A stretch of 9,557 nucleotides of DNA from an uncultured Halomicronema sp. (GCA_937897665.1 CALCPB010000671.1:1-9557), one strand, 5' to 3'. Positions 1 through 8,839 are shown, counted from the first letter of the stretch. The notes: a model not told the origin generated them from the letters alone. Numbers and translations are program-made.

Positions 1-43
1 AAAGGGATTGGGTCTTGAGAGGTGACTCGATTGTTCGCATGGG

Positions 44-71
44 TTAACTGGCTGACTGCGACGCCTAAAAT
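44..71 (+). promoter_or_regulatory. Possible chlH promoter
   Basis: TAAAAT at 66-71 matches the bacterial -10 consensus at five of six positions. TTAACT at 44-49, 16 bases upstream, matches the -35 consensus at four of six. A start about seven bases after the -10 box would leave a leader of roughly 20 bases containing the ribosome binding site. The -35 match is weak and only 100 bases precede the gene here, so the true promoter could lie outside the window. Confidence 0.2.
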
Positions 72-84
72 TTGGACACGTCAT

Positions 85-90
85 AAGGAG
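85..90 (+). promoter_or_regulatory. Ribosome binding site of chlH
   Basis: AAGGAG lies 10 bases before the ATG at 101. It is a strong Shine-Dalgarno match and is by far the best one in the window; the other genes here have weak or absent sites. It supports the ATG at 101 as the chlH start. Confidence 0.8.
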
Positions 91-100
91 TCATCGCTGC

Positions 101-3100
101 ATGTTCACCCACGTTAAGCCCACTGTGCGACACATCGTGCCCGCCGATCTCGGCGGCCGATCGCTGGTCAAAGTGGTCTATGTGGTTTTGGAGTCTCAGT
201 ATCAGAGTGCTCTGTCAGCCGCCATTCGCCAGCTCAATGCCAGCAACCCAGAAGTGGCCTTTGAGGTCAGCGGCTACCTGATTGAAGAGCTACGCAACCC
301 TGAAAACTATGCGGCGTTTCAGCAGGACATCGCCGAGGCCAACATCTTTATTGCCTCGCTGATCTTTATTGAAGACTTGGCTGACAAAGTGGTTGAAGCC
401 GTGCAGCCCCATCGCGATCGCCTCGATGCGGCGGTGGTGTTTCCCTCGATGCCGCAGGTGATGCGCCTGAACAAAATGGGCAGCTTCTCAATGGCGCAGC
501 TCGGCCAGTCGAAGAGTGTGATTGGCGAGTTTATGAAAAAGCGCCGCCAGAAAAATGGCAGCGGCTTTGAAGACGCCATGCTGAAGCTGCTGCGCACCCT
601 GCCGAACGTGCTGAAATATTTGCCCGTGGAGAAAGCGCAGGACGCTCGCAACTTTATGCTCAGCTTTCAATATTGGCTGGGCGGCTCTTCCGATAATTTG
701 CAAAATTTCTTTTTAATGCTGGCCGATCGCTACGTGTTTACGGATAAGGCGATCGCCGGGGCCCCGCAGGCGGAGAGCCTAGAACATGCGGCACCTGTCA
801 CTTTTCCTGATGTCGGTATCTGGCATCCGATGGCGACCCAGATGTTTGAGGATTTGAAGGAATACCTCAACTGGTATGAGTCGCGCCAGGATCTGCCCGC
901 CGCCCTGCGCGATCCGCTGGCTCCCTGCGTCGGTTTGGTGCTGCAGCGCACGCACCTGGTGACGGGCGATGAAGCCCACTACGCCGCCATGGTGCAAGAG
1001 CTGGAGTATTTGGGCGCTCGGGTGATTCCCGTTTTCTCCGGTGGCTTAGACTTTGCCAAACCGGTGAACGAATACTTTTTTGATCCCCTGCAGCCGGAAG
1101 AAGCCATTGTGGATTCCGTCGTGTCGCTGACGGGCTTCGCCCTGGTCGGTGGCCCAGCGCGACAAGATCATCCCAAGGCGATCGAAACCCTGCAGCGGTT
1201 GAATCGACCCTACATGGTGGCGCTGCCGCTGGTGTTTCAAACCACAGAAGAGTGGGAAGCCAGTGATTTGGGCCTACACCCGATTCAGGTGGCACTGCAG
1301 ATGGCGATTCCGGAACTGGATGGGGCGATCGAGCCGATTGTGCTTTCCGGTCGCGATGGCATGACTGGGCGGGCGATCTCCCTGCAAGATCGCATCAGCT
1401 CCATTGCGCAGCGAGCGATGAAGTGGGGCAACCTGCGCCGCAAACCCAAAGTGGATAAGAAGCTAGCGATCACCGTCTTCAGCTTTCCGCCAGACAAAGG
1501 CAACGTCGGGACTGCGGCCTATCTGGACGTGTTTGGCTCCATCTATAAAGTGCTGGAGGCGATGAAGCAAAATGGCTATGACCTGCCGGAACTGCCTGCC
1601 TCTCCCGAAGCGTTGATGCAGGAGGTGATTCACGATGCGCAGGCCCAGTACGCCAGCCCTGAACTGAACGTGGCCTATCGCATGTCGGTGCCCGAGTATG
1701 AAGAACTCACCCCCTACTCGACGCGGTTGGAAGAAAACTGGGGGCCGCCGCCCGGCAACCTCAACACCGACGGCCAAAATCTGCTGGTGTACGGCAAGGC
1801 CTTTGGCAATGTCTTCATCGGCGTGCAGCCCACCTTTGGTTACGAAGGCGACCCGATGCGGCTACTGTTTTCGCGATCGGCTAGCCCCCACCATGGGTTT
1901 GCCGCCTATTACACCTATCTAGAGCAAATCTGGGGCGCGGATGCGGTGCTGCACTTTGGCACCCACGGCTCGCTAGAATTTATGCCCGGTAAGCAGATGG
2001 GCATGTCGGGCATGTGCTATCCCGATAGCCTGATTGGCAGCACGCCTAACCTCTATTACTATGCTGCCAACAATCCCTCCGAGGCGACGATCGCCAAGCG
2101 GCGCGGCTATGCCGAAACCATCAGCTACCTCACGCCACCGGCTGAGAATGCGGGATTGTACAAGGGACTGAAGGAGCTGAGCGAACTGATCAGCTCTTAC
2201 CAGTCGCAAAAGGATAGCGGTCGCGCCATTCAAATTGTGAATGCCATTGTGGAAACGGCGCGGGTCTGCAATTTGGATCGCGATGTGGCGCTGCCTGAAA
2301 TCGACGCTAGCGAAATGTCTACGGACGATCGCGACAACTTGGTGGGTAAGATCTACATCAAACTGATGGAAATCGAGTCGCGCCTGCTGCCCTGCGGTCT
2401 GCATGTGATTGGCAAACCGCCCACGGCTGAAGAAGCGATCGCCACCCTGGTCAACATTGCCGGGCTCGATCGCGACGAAGAGGGCATCAAGAGCCTGCAG
2501 CGGGTGATTGCCGAGAGCATTGGCCGCGATATTGACGAGATTTATGGGAATAGCGATCGTGGCGTTTTGGACGACGTGCAGCTGTTGTACGACATCAATC
2601 AGGGCGTGCGGGAGGCGGTGGCGGCCCTAGTGCACGAGCAGGTCGATGCCGACGGTCGTGTCTCCATGGTGTCGCGGCTCAACTTCCTCAATATTGGCCG
2701 CAAAGAGCCTTGGATTAAAGCCCTGCAAGAAGCGGGCTATCCCGGTGTGGAAAGCGAAACTATTAAGCCCCTGATGGAGTTTTTGGAATACTGCCTAGAG
2801 CAGGTCTGCGCCGACAACGAACTGGGTGCCTTGCTGAAAGGGTTAGAAGGGGAATATGTGCTCCCTGGCCCGGGTGGCGATCCGATTCGCAACCCTGACG
2901 TGTTGCCCACGGGTAAAAACCTGCATGCACTTGATCCGCAGTCGATTCCTACGCTAGCGGCGGTGCAGTCGGCAAAAATTGTGGTCGATCGCCTGCTTGA
3001 GCGGCAGCGACAAGAAAACGGCGGCGCTTATCCGGAAACCATTGCCACGGTGCTCTGGGGTACGGACAATATCAAGACCTATGGTGAATCGCTGGCGCAA

Positions 3101-4099
3101 ATGCTGTGGTTTGTCGGCGTCAAGCCGGTGCCCGATGCCCTCGGTCGCGTCAACAAGCTAGAGCTGCTGTCGCTGGAAGAGTTGGGTCGGCCCCGCGTCG
3201 ATATTGTGGTGAACTGCTCCGGCGTTTTCCGCGATCTGTTCATTAACCAAATGGCGCTGCTCGATCGCGCGGTGAAAATGGCGGCTGAGGCAGACGAGCC
3301 GTTGGCGATGAACTTCGTTCGCAAGCACGCGCTAGAGCAGGCGGAGCAGATGGGCTGCGACCTGCGTACCGCTGCTACCCGCATCTTCTCTAACGCGTCG
3401 GGCTCCTATGCTTCGAACGTTAACCTGGCGGTGGAAAACAGCAGTTGGGAAGAGGAGAAAGAATTGCAGGAGATGTACCTGAACCGGAAGTCTTTTGCCT
3501 TCAACTCGGATAACCCTGGTGTGATGGATGAGTCTCGCGACTTGTTTGAGTCTTCTTTGAAGAAGGCGGAAGTCACCTTCCAAAACCTAGATTCGTCGGA
3601 GATTTCGCTGACGGATGTGTCTCACTACTTCGACTCTGACCCCACCAAGGTGGTGGCGAGCCTACGGGGCGATGGCACTAAGCCGGCTTCCTACGTGGCG
3701 GACACCACGACGGCCAACGCTCAGGTGCGCACCCTATCAGAGACGGTGCGATTGGATGCCCGCACTAAGATGCTGAATCCCAAGTGGTATGAGGGCATGC
3801 TCTCCCACGGGTATGAGGGTGTGCGGGAACTGTCGAAGCGCTTGGTGAATACGATGGGCTGGTCAGCCACTGCCGATGCGGTGGATAACTGGGTCTACGA
3901 AGACACCAACAGCACCTTCATCAAAGATCCGGAGATGTGCAAGCGACTGATGGACTTGAACCCCAACTCCTTCCGCCGCATGGTTTCGACCCTGCTGGAA
4001 GTAAACGGGCGTGGCTACTGGGAAACCAGTGACGAAAACCTGGAGCGGCTGCAAGAGCTGTACCAAGAAGTCGAAGACCGCATTGAAGGGGTTGAATAA
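101..4099 (+). CDS. chlH: Magnesium chelatase subunit H (ChlH)
   Basis: ChlH binds protoporphyrin IX and, with the AAA+ subunits ChlI and ChlD, inserts Mg2+ at the cost of ATP. This is the first committed step of chlorophyll synthesis. The 1332 residues match the usual length of cyanobacterial ChlH. The start [10 protein letters not shown] and the following [13 protein letters not shown] block are typical of the family, and a strong ribosome binding site precedes the ATG. An N-terminal domain (DUF3479 type, roughly residues 20-185) leads into the long CobN/magnesium chelatase domain that fills the rest. The conserved core FGTHGSLEF lies at 619-627, with H618, H622 and E626, followed by E661 in NNPSEAT. 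From memory, E626 and E661 correspond to the active-site glutamates E625 and E660 of Synechocystis ChlH; an alignment should confirm this. The protein is soluble, with no signal peptide. I see no frameshift or missing block. The chlI, chlD and gun4 partners are not in this window. CobN (cobaltochelatase) is the related alternative, but the length and N-terminus fit ChlH. Confidence 0.98.
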   Translation: MFTHVKPTVRHIVPADLGGRSLVKVVYVVLESQYQSALSAAIRQLNASNPEVAFEVSGYLIEELRNPENYAAFQQDIAEANIFIASLIFIEDLADKVVEAVQPHRDRLDAAVVFPSMPQVMRLNKMGSFSMAQLGQSKSVIGEFMKKRRQKNGSGFEDAMLKLLRTLPNVLKYLPVEKAQDARNFMLSFQYWLGGSSDNLQNFFLMLADRYVFTDKAIAGAPQAESLEHAAPVTFPDVGIWHPMATQMFEDLKEYLNWYESRQDLPAALRDPLAPCVGLVLQRTHLVTGDEAHYAAMVQELEYLGARVIPVFSGGLDFAKPVNEYFFDPLQPEEAIVDSVVSLTGFALVGGPARQDHPKAIETLQRLNRPYMVALPLVFQTTEEWEASDLGLHPIQVALQMAIPELDGAIEPIVLSGRDGMTGRAISLQDRISSIAQRAMKWGNLRRKPKVDKKLAITVFSFPPDKGNVGTAAYLDVFGSIYKVLEAMKQNGYDLPELPASPEALMQEVIHDAQAQYASPELNVAYRMSVPEYEELTPYSTRLEENWGPPPGNLNTDGQNLLVYGKAFGNVFIGVQPTFGYEGDPMRLLFSRSASPHHGFAAYYTYLEQIWGADAVLHFGTHGSLEFMPGKQMGMSGMCYPDSLIGSTPNLYYYAANNPSEATIAKRRGYAETISYLTPPAENAGLYKGLKELSELISSYQSQKDSGRAIQIVNAIVETARVCNLDRDVALPEIDASEMSTDDRDNLVGKIYIKLMEIESRLLPCGLHVIGKPPTAEEAIATLVNIAGLDRDEEGIKSLQRVIAESIGRDIDEIYGNSDRGVLDDVQLLYDINQGVREAVAALVHEQVDADGRVSMVSRLNFLNIGRKEPWIKALQEAGYPGVESETIKPLMEFLEYCLEQVCADNELGALLKGLEGEYVLPGPGGDPIRNPDVLPTGKNLHALDPQSIPTLAAVQSAKIVVDRLLERQRQENGGAYPETIATVLWGTDNIKTYGESLAQMLWFVGVKPVPDALGRVNKLELLSLEELGRPRVDIVVNCSGVFRDLFINQMALLDRAVKMAAEADEPLAMNFVRKHALEQAEQMGCDLRTAATRIFSNASGSYASNVNLAVENSSWEEEKELQEMYLNRKSFAFNSDNPGVMDESRDLFESSLKKAEVTFQNLDSSEISLTDVSHYFDSDPTKVVASLRGDGTKPASYVADTTTANAQVRTLSETVRLDARTKMLNPKWYEGMLSHGYEGVRELSKRLVNTMGWSATADAVDNWVYEDTNSTFIKDPEMCKRLMDLNPNSFRRMVSTLLEVNGRGYWETSDENLERLQELYQEVEDRIEGVE

Positions 4100-4136
4100 T
4101 ATCAAACCGGTCTTCTAGCTAAGACGCTTTAATCCA

Positions 4137-4169
4137 AAGCCCTCGGCTGCTACTGGCAGCCGAGGGCTT
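4137..4169. terminator. Shared terminator hairpin of chlH and PEP-CTERM gene
   Basis: AAGCCCTCGGCTGC (4137-4150) and GCAGCCGAGGGCTT (4156-4169) form a perfect 14-bp stem with the five-base loop TACTG. It sits 37 bases after the chlH stop and 25 bases beyond the stop of the gene on the opposite strand. The + strand continues TTGTTTC-like and the - strand continues TTTGGATT. Both are modest U-tracts, so one hairpin can serve both converging transcripts. Confidence 0.85.
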
Positions 4170-4194
4170 GTTTCATGCAAGTTAGTTGCAAATG

Positions 4195-4857
4195 CTATGC
4201 AGCTTCGCTCATGCGCTTACGCATTGTTCCAGCCACTCCGACGCCAGCAACCGTAGCTAAACCGAGGACTGAGAAAGGTTCAGGTACATCTACAGCAGTT
4301 TCGATAACAACGTCGTCAATGTTGGCCCCTAACGTGTCCTTCTTACCCAAAGACCAGAACTTCAGACGTGTGCTTGATTCAGTCGCAGTGATTGTTTTGT
4401 TGAAGATTTTCCAGCCGTCACCGCTGTTGCCGGCATCAATTGCTTCGTAGGTACCCTCGCCAAATTCAACGGCTAGCTTGTTATCACCATTGATACCGTT
4501 GCGTGGGCCATAGGCAAATGAGAGATGATACTTCTGCCCGATTGTGGTCACAATATCCTGGAAAAAACCAATTTCCTCGGGGGGAGTATTTCTGTTGTAG
4601 TGACTATCTAGCTCGGCAAAATGCTCACCTTCGTAGGCCGTACCAACCACGTTTTTGCGGATTTCAATGCGGCTACCCTCAAAGGGGGTCCAGCCTTCTA
4701 GCTGACCCTCGCCAAAAGTCGTCCACATATTCCTTTGGAAATTCGCTGACTCGAAGCCACCATTCACAACCAAGTTGCTGGCAGCTGCAGGATTTGCTGA
4801 AGAGCATAGTAAAGCAGCTGCACAGAGTAAGCCAGATCCGATCGCAAGTGTTTTCAT
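4195..4857 (-). CDS. PEP-CTERM sorting domain protein, DUF642-like
   Basis: A predicted secreted protein of 220 residues. Residues 1-26 form a signal peptide: MKT, a hydrophobic stretch to about residue 18, and likely cleavage after the AAA at 24-26. The body opens with LVVNGGFES (29-37), then LEGWTPFEG, EGEHFAEL and GFFQDIVTTIGQKYHLSFAYG. This order is typical of DUF642/galactose-binding-like jelly-roll domains, suggesting carbohydrate or cell-surface binding, though no ligand can be named. The C-terminus is a textbook PEP-CTERM tail: VPEP at 191-194, a hydrophobic stretch 196-211, then basic TMRKRM. Such tails are recognised by an exosortase, which is not encoded here. The start codon has no clear Shine-Dalgarno site, but it gives an intact signal peptide. 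The gene converges on chlH. GC content on the lines I counted is about 50%, lower than chlH (60% on the one line counted), so it may be an accessory or more recently acquired gene. No substrate or phenotype can be deduced. Confidence 0.9.
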   Translation of the reverse strand: MKTLAIGSGLLCAAALLCSSANPAAASNLVVNGGFESANFQRNMWTTFGEGQLEGWTPFEGSRIEIRKNVVGTAYEGEHFAELDSHYNRNTPPEEIGFFQDIVTTIGQKYHLSFAYGPRNGINGDNKLAVEFGEGTYEAIDAGNSGDGWKIFNKTITATESSTRLKFWSLGKKDTLGANIDDVVIETAVDVPEPFSVLGLATVAGVGVAGTMRKRMSEAA

Positions 4858-4891
4858 GGGTTTAATCGCTCAATAAATTCGTTTGTTTCCG

Positions 4892-4911
4892 TTAATACCA
4901 ATTTGTATCAA
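4892..4911. promoter_or_regulatory. AT-rich near-palindrome upstream of PEP-CTERM gene
   Basis: TTAATACCAATTTGTATCAA is a 20-base inverted repeat in which eight of ten base pairs match. It lies 34 bases upstream of the PEP-CTERM start codon, where a repressor or activator site could act. No clear -10/-35 pair can be assigned around it. It could also be one copy of a dispersed intergenic repeat. Confidence 0.3.
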
Positions 4912-5017
4912 ATCGTTATTAATAGAAAGCACTTTGAATTAGCTTATTCAGGGCTTAATCCTGGGCTTAGTGAGTGATAAAGCGGGCCTTGCAATTCTGA
5001 AGAAAGCCAAAAAATCC

Positions 5018-5031
5018 CAGTAAATTTACTG
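5018..5031. repeat. Perfect 14-base palindrome
   Basis: CAGTAAATTTACTG is self-complementary over all 14 bases. It lies about 160 bases upstream of the PEP-CTERM start and about 610 bases past the secA stop. It could be a dimeric regulator site. It does not fit the NtcA spacing (GTA-N8-TAC), and I cannot assign it to a known regulator. Confidence 0.3.
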
Positions 5032-5592
5032 CTAAAGTGATGCGCTAGTTGATTGTTATCTAGACCTCTCCATACTTCTTCTGAGCAATAATTTCTGAAT
5101 TTAGCGCAGATTTTCGGAACAAAGAGTCGCTGATGGCGGGCAAGTTTTTTTACCCTAGTGAACATACCTGGCAGCCCTCTAAAAATCTCTGAGCTTTACT
5201 CAAGGCGGTAACCCTGCACCAGAAAGTTCTGCAGATTCCTGCATTGGGATGCCAAGATGATGCACGAGAGGCTTTCAGGCAGCCTCGACATTAGCTAGGC
5301 TGACGTTTTCTGATTGCTCACCACAGAAATGATTCCACCGGTCTTGCAGCAGGCCAAGGCAATGGGCAGCAGCCAAGCCCTCATGGCTTTTGACGGTGCA
5401 CTAAGAAGCAACTTATGCAGTAAACAGGGCAAGGGCGATTGCCCATGGAGTCAGTCTTCATACGCGATCGCCGCTGCCTTTAATTTCCTAGAGATATTCA
5501 AGACCTCTGGAAACTGCTACCTTCTTAAGGAACTAAGCTGCTTGCGCGAGTGACGACCGCCCAAGCTGTCCAGCAGTCGTCTGCCCGTGTGG

Positions 5593-5630
5593 CAGCCGGT
5601 GAGTTTGATTGTGCAGTCTAGCACCGGTTG
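5593..5630. terminator. Weak hairpin downstream of secA
   Basis: CCGGTG (5596-5601) and CACCGG (5622-5627) form a 6-bp stem around a 20-base loop, 14 bases beyond the secA stop in the direction of transcription. On the + strand a G-U pair extends it to nine pairs (5593-5601 with 5622-5630). A smaller CTGCC/GGCAG stem (5581-5595) lies next to it. No T-tract follows on either strand, so its role as the secA terminator is uncertain. Confidence 0.25.
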
Positions 5631-5643
5631 ACTGGAGACAGCG

Positions 5644-8430
5644 TTACCCGACCTCTTGGGAGGTTTTGACCTGAGGCTGAGCTTGGGGCTGGAATTGGAA
5701 GAGTGTGTAGACGACGTTGCGGCGAATGCCGGTCATCATATCCAAAAAGACTTCGTAGCCTTCGCTCTTGTATTCGATCAGCGGATCTTTTTGGCCGTAG
5801 CCGCGTAGGCCGACGGTTTCCCGCAGCGAGTCCATTTGCTGCAGGTGCTCACGCCAGAGATTGTCGATTTGCTGCAGAATGAAGAACCGCTCGGCCTCGC
5901 GCATTAGGCCCGGCTTCATCTGGTCCACCTGCGCCTCTTTCATGTCATAGGCCGTGCGCACCTGCTCATGGAGAAAAGTTCTGATTTCGCCGACGGACAG
6001 ATCTTCTAACTGCGACGGCTCCATGTCAGCGAGTAGATAGACAAACTCTTTGACCTTCTCCACCATTTCCGGCAGCTTCCACTCTTCGGAAGGCAGCTCG
6101 GGGTTGATGTAAGCGGTGACAATGTCATCCATCGTGCGCTCAGCGTAGGAAATTTCCAGCTCTTTCAAATCTTGCCCTTCTAGCACGCGCCGCCGCTCAG
6201 CGTAGATGGCCCGCCGCTGATTGTTCATCACTTCGTCGTACTCAAACACCTGCTTACGGATGTCGTAGTAGTAGGTCTCAACCTTTTTCTGAGCGCCTTC
6301 GAGCGATCGCGTCAGCATGCCCGATTCGATTGGCATGTCTTCTTCGACGCGGAACATATTCATCAAACCCGCAACGCGATCGCCGCCAAAGATACGCAAC
6401 AGATTGTCTTCTAAGCTGAGGAAAAAGCGAGTGGAACCGGGGTCACCCTGGCGGCCAGCGCGGCCCCGCAGCTGGTTATCAACCCGGCGCGACTCGTGAC
6501 GCTCAGTGCCAATGACATGCAGCCCCCCGGCCTCGATCACCTTGTCATGCTCCTCGTCGGTAAACTGCTCATACTCGTGCAGTACGAGGTTATAGGCCTC
6601 CCGCAACTGCTGAATTACCGGGTCATCAACGGGGGCTTTTTCCGCCGCGATCGCTACCTTGTCTTCGGCTTCTAACTCAGGCAGGCTGCGATCACCGTAA
6701 GTGTCAACGGCTAAGGCCACGGTATCTTTGAGCATCTGCTCCGCTTCTGCCGATAGCTCCGTGGGGAAGATGTCGGGTGAGGCTTTCCAGGTTTTAACTT
6801 TCTTTTGCTCACCGGCGAACCCTTGAGCCTTACTGCGGCCTTGGGCACCCGGTACCGCGATCTTCATTTCGTCGTCTTCGGGTTTCACAATGCGCGGCAT
6901 CAGGTACTCACGCACCTTGAGGCGGGCCATGTATTCCGCGTTACCCCCCAGAATGATATCGGTGCCGCGTCCTGCCATGTTGGTGGCGATCGTCACCGCG
7001 CCGCCGCGTCCCGCCTGGGCGACGATTTCAGCTTCTCGCTCCACGTTCTCTGGCTTGGCGTTCAGCAAGTTGTGGGGAATGTTGCGCTCGGCCAGCAGCG
7101 CCGACAGCAATTCGGACTTTTCGACGCTGGTGGTGCCGACCAAAACGGGGCGGCCCGTTTCATGCATTTCGGCACATTCGCTGGCTACGGCCTGCCACTT
7201 CGCCATCTCGGTTTTGTAAACCACATCGGCCAGATCTTGGCGACGCGAGGGCTTGTTGGTCGCGATGACCGTCACTTCCAACTCGTAAATCTTTTCGAAT
7301 TCGGCTTCTTCCGTTTTAGCCGTGCCGGTCATGCCCGACAGCTTGGGATACAGCAGGAAGAAATTCTGATAGGTAATGCTGGCAAGGGTTTGGGTTTCTG
7401 GCTGAATCTCGGCGTGTTCTTTGGCCTCGATCGCCTGGTGTAGGCCGTCGCTCCAGCGGCGGCCAGGCATCACCCGGCCCGTAAACTCATCGACAATGAC
7501 GACTTCGCCGTTACGCACAATGTACTTAACGTCTTTGTCAAACAGTTCCTTGGCTTTGACCGCGTTGAAAATATAGTGCGCCCAGGGATCTTTAGGATCA
7601 AAGAGATCCTGCACGCCCAGCATTTCTTCTGCCAGAATAAAGCCCTCATCGTTGAGCAACACGTTGTGCGCCTTTTCATCGACTTCGTAATGCTCTTCAT
7701 CGTTGAGGGCCGTCGCGACCTCGGCAGCCTTCGTATATTTTTCGCTGGGGCGCTGAACCTGCCCCGAGATGATCAGGGGGGTACGGGCCTCATCCACCAA
7801 AATGGAATCCACTTCGTCAATCACGCAGAAGTTGAAGGGGCGCTGCACGACATCTTCAATGGAGGTGGCCATGTTGTCGCGCAGGTAGTCAAACCCGAAC
7901 TCGCTATTGGTGCCGTAGGTGATGTCGCAGGCATAGTTCTTCTGGCGCTCGCTGGGGCTCATGCCCTGCTGAATCAGGCCCACCTCAAGCCCCAAAAAGC
8001 GATGCACTTGCCCCATCCACTCGGCGTCGCGGCGGGCCAGATAGTCGTTCACCGTGACGACGTGAGCGCCTTTGCCCGTTAAGGCGTTGAGATAGCTGGG
8101 CAGGGTAGCCACCAGGGTTTTGCCCTCGCCGGTTTTCATCTCGGCGATTTGCCCTTCGTGCAGCACCATGCCGCCAATTAGTTGCACATCAAAGTGGCGC
8201 ATACCCAAGACTCGGCGAGAAGCTTCTCGCACCACCGCAAAGGCTTCGGTGAGGATGTCATCCAGCGACTCTCCTTTGGCCAAGCGCTGTCGGAACTCGC
8301 CCGTTTTAGCTGCCAGTGCCTCGTCTGACAGCGGCTGTATTTCTTCTTCCAGCAAGTTGATTTCGACTACATCGGGTCTGTAGCGTTTGAGTTTTCGAGC
8401 GTTTGGATCACCAAGCAGAGCTTTGAGCAT
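5644..8430 (-). CDS. secA: Preprotein translocase ATPase SecA
   Basis: SecA is the motor that drives unfolded preproteins through SecYEG; in cyanobacteria it can serve both plasma and thylakoid membranes. The 928 residues are intact. The start [17 protein letters not shown] is the usual cyanobacterial N-terminus. Nucleotide-binding domain 1 has Walker A MKTGEGKT (98-105) and the DEVD box (205-208). The preprotein cross-linking domain follows at roughly 224-365. Domain 2 has [13 protein letters not shown] (484-496) and the [16 protein letters not shown] block (655-670). The helical scaffold and C-terminal domain include [18 protein letters not shown] (853-870). Between residues 496 and 633 lies a segment about 100 residues longer than in E. 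coli SecA, as is usual in cyanobacteria. The cysteine-rich zinc-binding SEC-C tail of E. coli SecA is absent; the protein ends in a Gln/Pro-rich stretch. No convincing Shine-Dalgarno site precedes the ATG. A single-gene transcript is likely, with no close neighbour on the same strand. Confidence 0.98.
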   Translation of the reverse strand: MLKALLGDPNARKLKRYRPDVVEINLLEEEIQPLSDEALAAKTGEFRQRLAKGESLDDILTEAFAVVREASRRVLGMRHFDVQLIGGMVLHEGQIAEMKTGEGKTLVATLPSYLNALTGKGAHVVTVNDYLARRDAEWMGQVHRFLGLEVGLIQQGMSPSERQKNYACDITYGTNSEFGFDYLRDNMATSIEDVVQRPFNFCVIDEVDSILVDEARTPLIISGQVQRPSEKYTKAAEVATALNDEEHYEVDEKAHNVLLNDEGFILAEEMLGVQDLFDPKDPWAHYIFNAVKAKELFDKDVKYIVRNGEVVIVDEFTGRVMPGRRWSDGLHQAIEAKEHAEIQPETQTLASITYQNFFLLYPKLSGMTGTAKTEEAEFEKIYELEVTVIATNKPSRRQDLADVVYKTEMAKWQAVASECAEMHETGRPVLVGTTSVEKSELLSALLAERNIPHNLLNAKPENVEREAEIVAQAGRGGAVTIATNMAGRGTDIILGGNAEYMARLKVREYLMPRIVKPEDDEMKIAVPGAQGRSKAQGFAGEQKKVKTWKASPDIFPTELSAEAEQMLKDTVALAVDTYGDRSLPELEAEDKVAIAAEKAPVDDPVIQQLREAYNLVLHEYEQFTDEEHDKVIEAGGLHVIGTERHESRRVDNQLRGRAGRQGDPGSTRFFLSLEDNLLRIFGGDRVAGLMNMFRVEEDMPIESGMLTRSLEGAQKKVETYYYDIRKQVFEYDEVMNNQRRAIYAERRRVLEGQDLKELEISYAERTMDDIVTAYINPELPSEEWKLPEMVEKVKEFVYLLADMEPSQLEDLSVGEIRTFLHEQVRTAYDMKEAQVDQMKPGLMREAERFFILQQIDNLWREHLQQMDSLRETVGLRGYGQKDPLIEYKSEGYEVFLDMMTGIRRNVVYTLFQFQPQAQPQVKTSQEVG

Positions 8431-8462
8431 ATGTCCGGAGACGATGAATGGATAGAATCTTT

Positions 8463-8491
8463 AGTAAAACGAAAATTCCGGCGTTTAACAA
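8463..8491 (-). promoter_or_regulatory. Possible secA promoter
   Basis: Read on the - strand, TTGTTA (8491-8486) and TTTACT (8468-8463) are separated by 17 bases. Each matches its consensus hexamer at four of six positions. The predicted start would give a leader of about 25 bases. A HIP1 octamer at 8495-8502 lies just upstream of the -35 box. The matches are weak. Confidence 0.2.
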
Positions 8492-8606
8492 TGGGCGATC
8501 GCCGCACCTTCAACGCTTTAGACAATCGAATCACCGTTTACTGATCCTACCACTTGCCCCTGGGGGATCATTAAACACTGATGTTTTGGATTATCTTTAA
8601 GATTAG

Positions 8607-8644
8607 AAAATAAGTTTCGTGTCTAAAATAAGTTCACTATGAAC
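8607..8644. repeat. Paired direct repeat and inverted repeat
   Basis: AAAATAAGTT occurs exactly twice, at 8607-8616 and 8625-8634, 18 bases apart start to start. The second copy runs into the perfect inverted repeat GTTCA-CTA-TGAAC (8632-8644). The cluster lies 28 bases before the ATG of the possible small ORF and about 200 bases upstream of the secA start. It resembles a regulator binding region, but I cannot name the regulator. Confidence 0.35.
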
Positions 8645-8671
8645 GTTTAGTGCGGTTTCGAGCTGTTTTTT

Positions 8672-8839
8672 ATGCAAGATCTCTCCCTCAGGGTGTTTGT
8701 CGCTCCGGATCTCAGCCAGTGTGGGCTGGGCAACCGCTGCTATGAGGGTGTGATTGGCCGCCGCAGTGAGCGCGTGATCGCGACGCGACCCGGCGATGTC
8801 TTGAGTCTGCGACGACGAGTCTCGGGCGTTTGGTCTTAG
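8672..8839 (+). CDS. Possible small basic protein, 55 residues
   Basis: An ATG-started frame of 55 codons ending in TAG, not recognised as any family. The product is rich in arginine, especially near the C-terminus (SLRRRVSGVWS). It carries two cysteines six residues apart in the segment QCGLGNRCYEG (residues 16-26), which could suggest metal or disulfide chemistry but is too little to claim it. No membrane segment or signal peptide is seen. No Shine-Dalgarno site precedes the ATG; a T-run does. Support comes from a GC-rich third codon position similar to the neighbouring genes, a hairpin starting four bases after the stop, and a repeat cluster upstream. Against it are the short length and a competing longer ORF on the opposite strand. 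It could equally be a non-coding RNA or a gene remnant. Confidence 0.25.
   Translation: MQDLSLRVFVAPDLSQCGLGNRCYEGVIGRRSERVIATRPGDVLSLRRRVSGVWS

Larger units (their letters stand above)
4858..5643. other. Intergenic gap between PEP-CTERM gene and secA
   Basis: This 786-base stretch has no gene I can support. Going upward in coordinate it holds an AT-rich region with a near-palindrome (4892-4911), a 12-base tandem copy of GGGCTTA (4951-4957 and 4963-4969), a perfect 14-base palindrome (5018-5031), small inverted repeats at 5268-5301 and 5427-5444, and a hairpin at 5593-5630 just past the secA stop. Two ORFs were weighed. The first is 5314-5553 (+), 79 residues from TTG or 74 from the ATG at 5329. 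The second is 4944-5165 (-), 73 residues. Neither has a ribosome binding site or a recognisable protein pattern. The gap probably holds the promoter of the PEP-CTERM gene and the 3' end of the secA transcript. Confidence 0.6.

Noticed and set aside
867..1295. 142-residue ORF antisense to chlH
   Set aside because: Pro/Arg-rich shadow of chlH codons with no independent support.
4503..4865. 120-residue ORF antisense to the PEP-CTERM gene
   Set aside because: The opposite strand encodes a complete protein with signal peptide and sorting tail; this frame has no such features.
4944..5165. 73-residue ORF on the - strand starting MFTRVKKLARHQ
   Set aside because: It crosses the perfect palindrome and the GGGCTTA repeat, has no ribosome binding site and resembles no family. 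Its MFT start is only a chance likeness to ChlH.
5427..5444. GGGCAA/TTGCCC hairpin
   Set aside because: A 6-bp stem with a six-base loop and no T-tract or adjacent gene end; probably chance.
5314..5553. 79-residue ORF on the + strand from TTG (74 from the ATG at 5329)
   Set aside because: No ribosome binding site, no recognisable motif, many cysteines and serines of no clear pattern. It is of the size expected by chance, so it is described only within the gap entry.
6805..7443. 212-residue ORF antisense to secA
   Set aside because: It lies wholly inside the conserved secA gene. Its His/Gly/Phe-rich composition is what the complement of such coding sequence gives.
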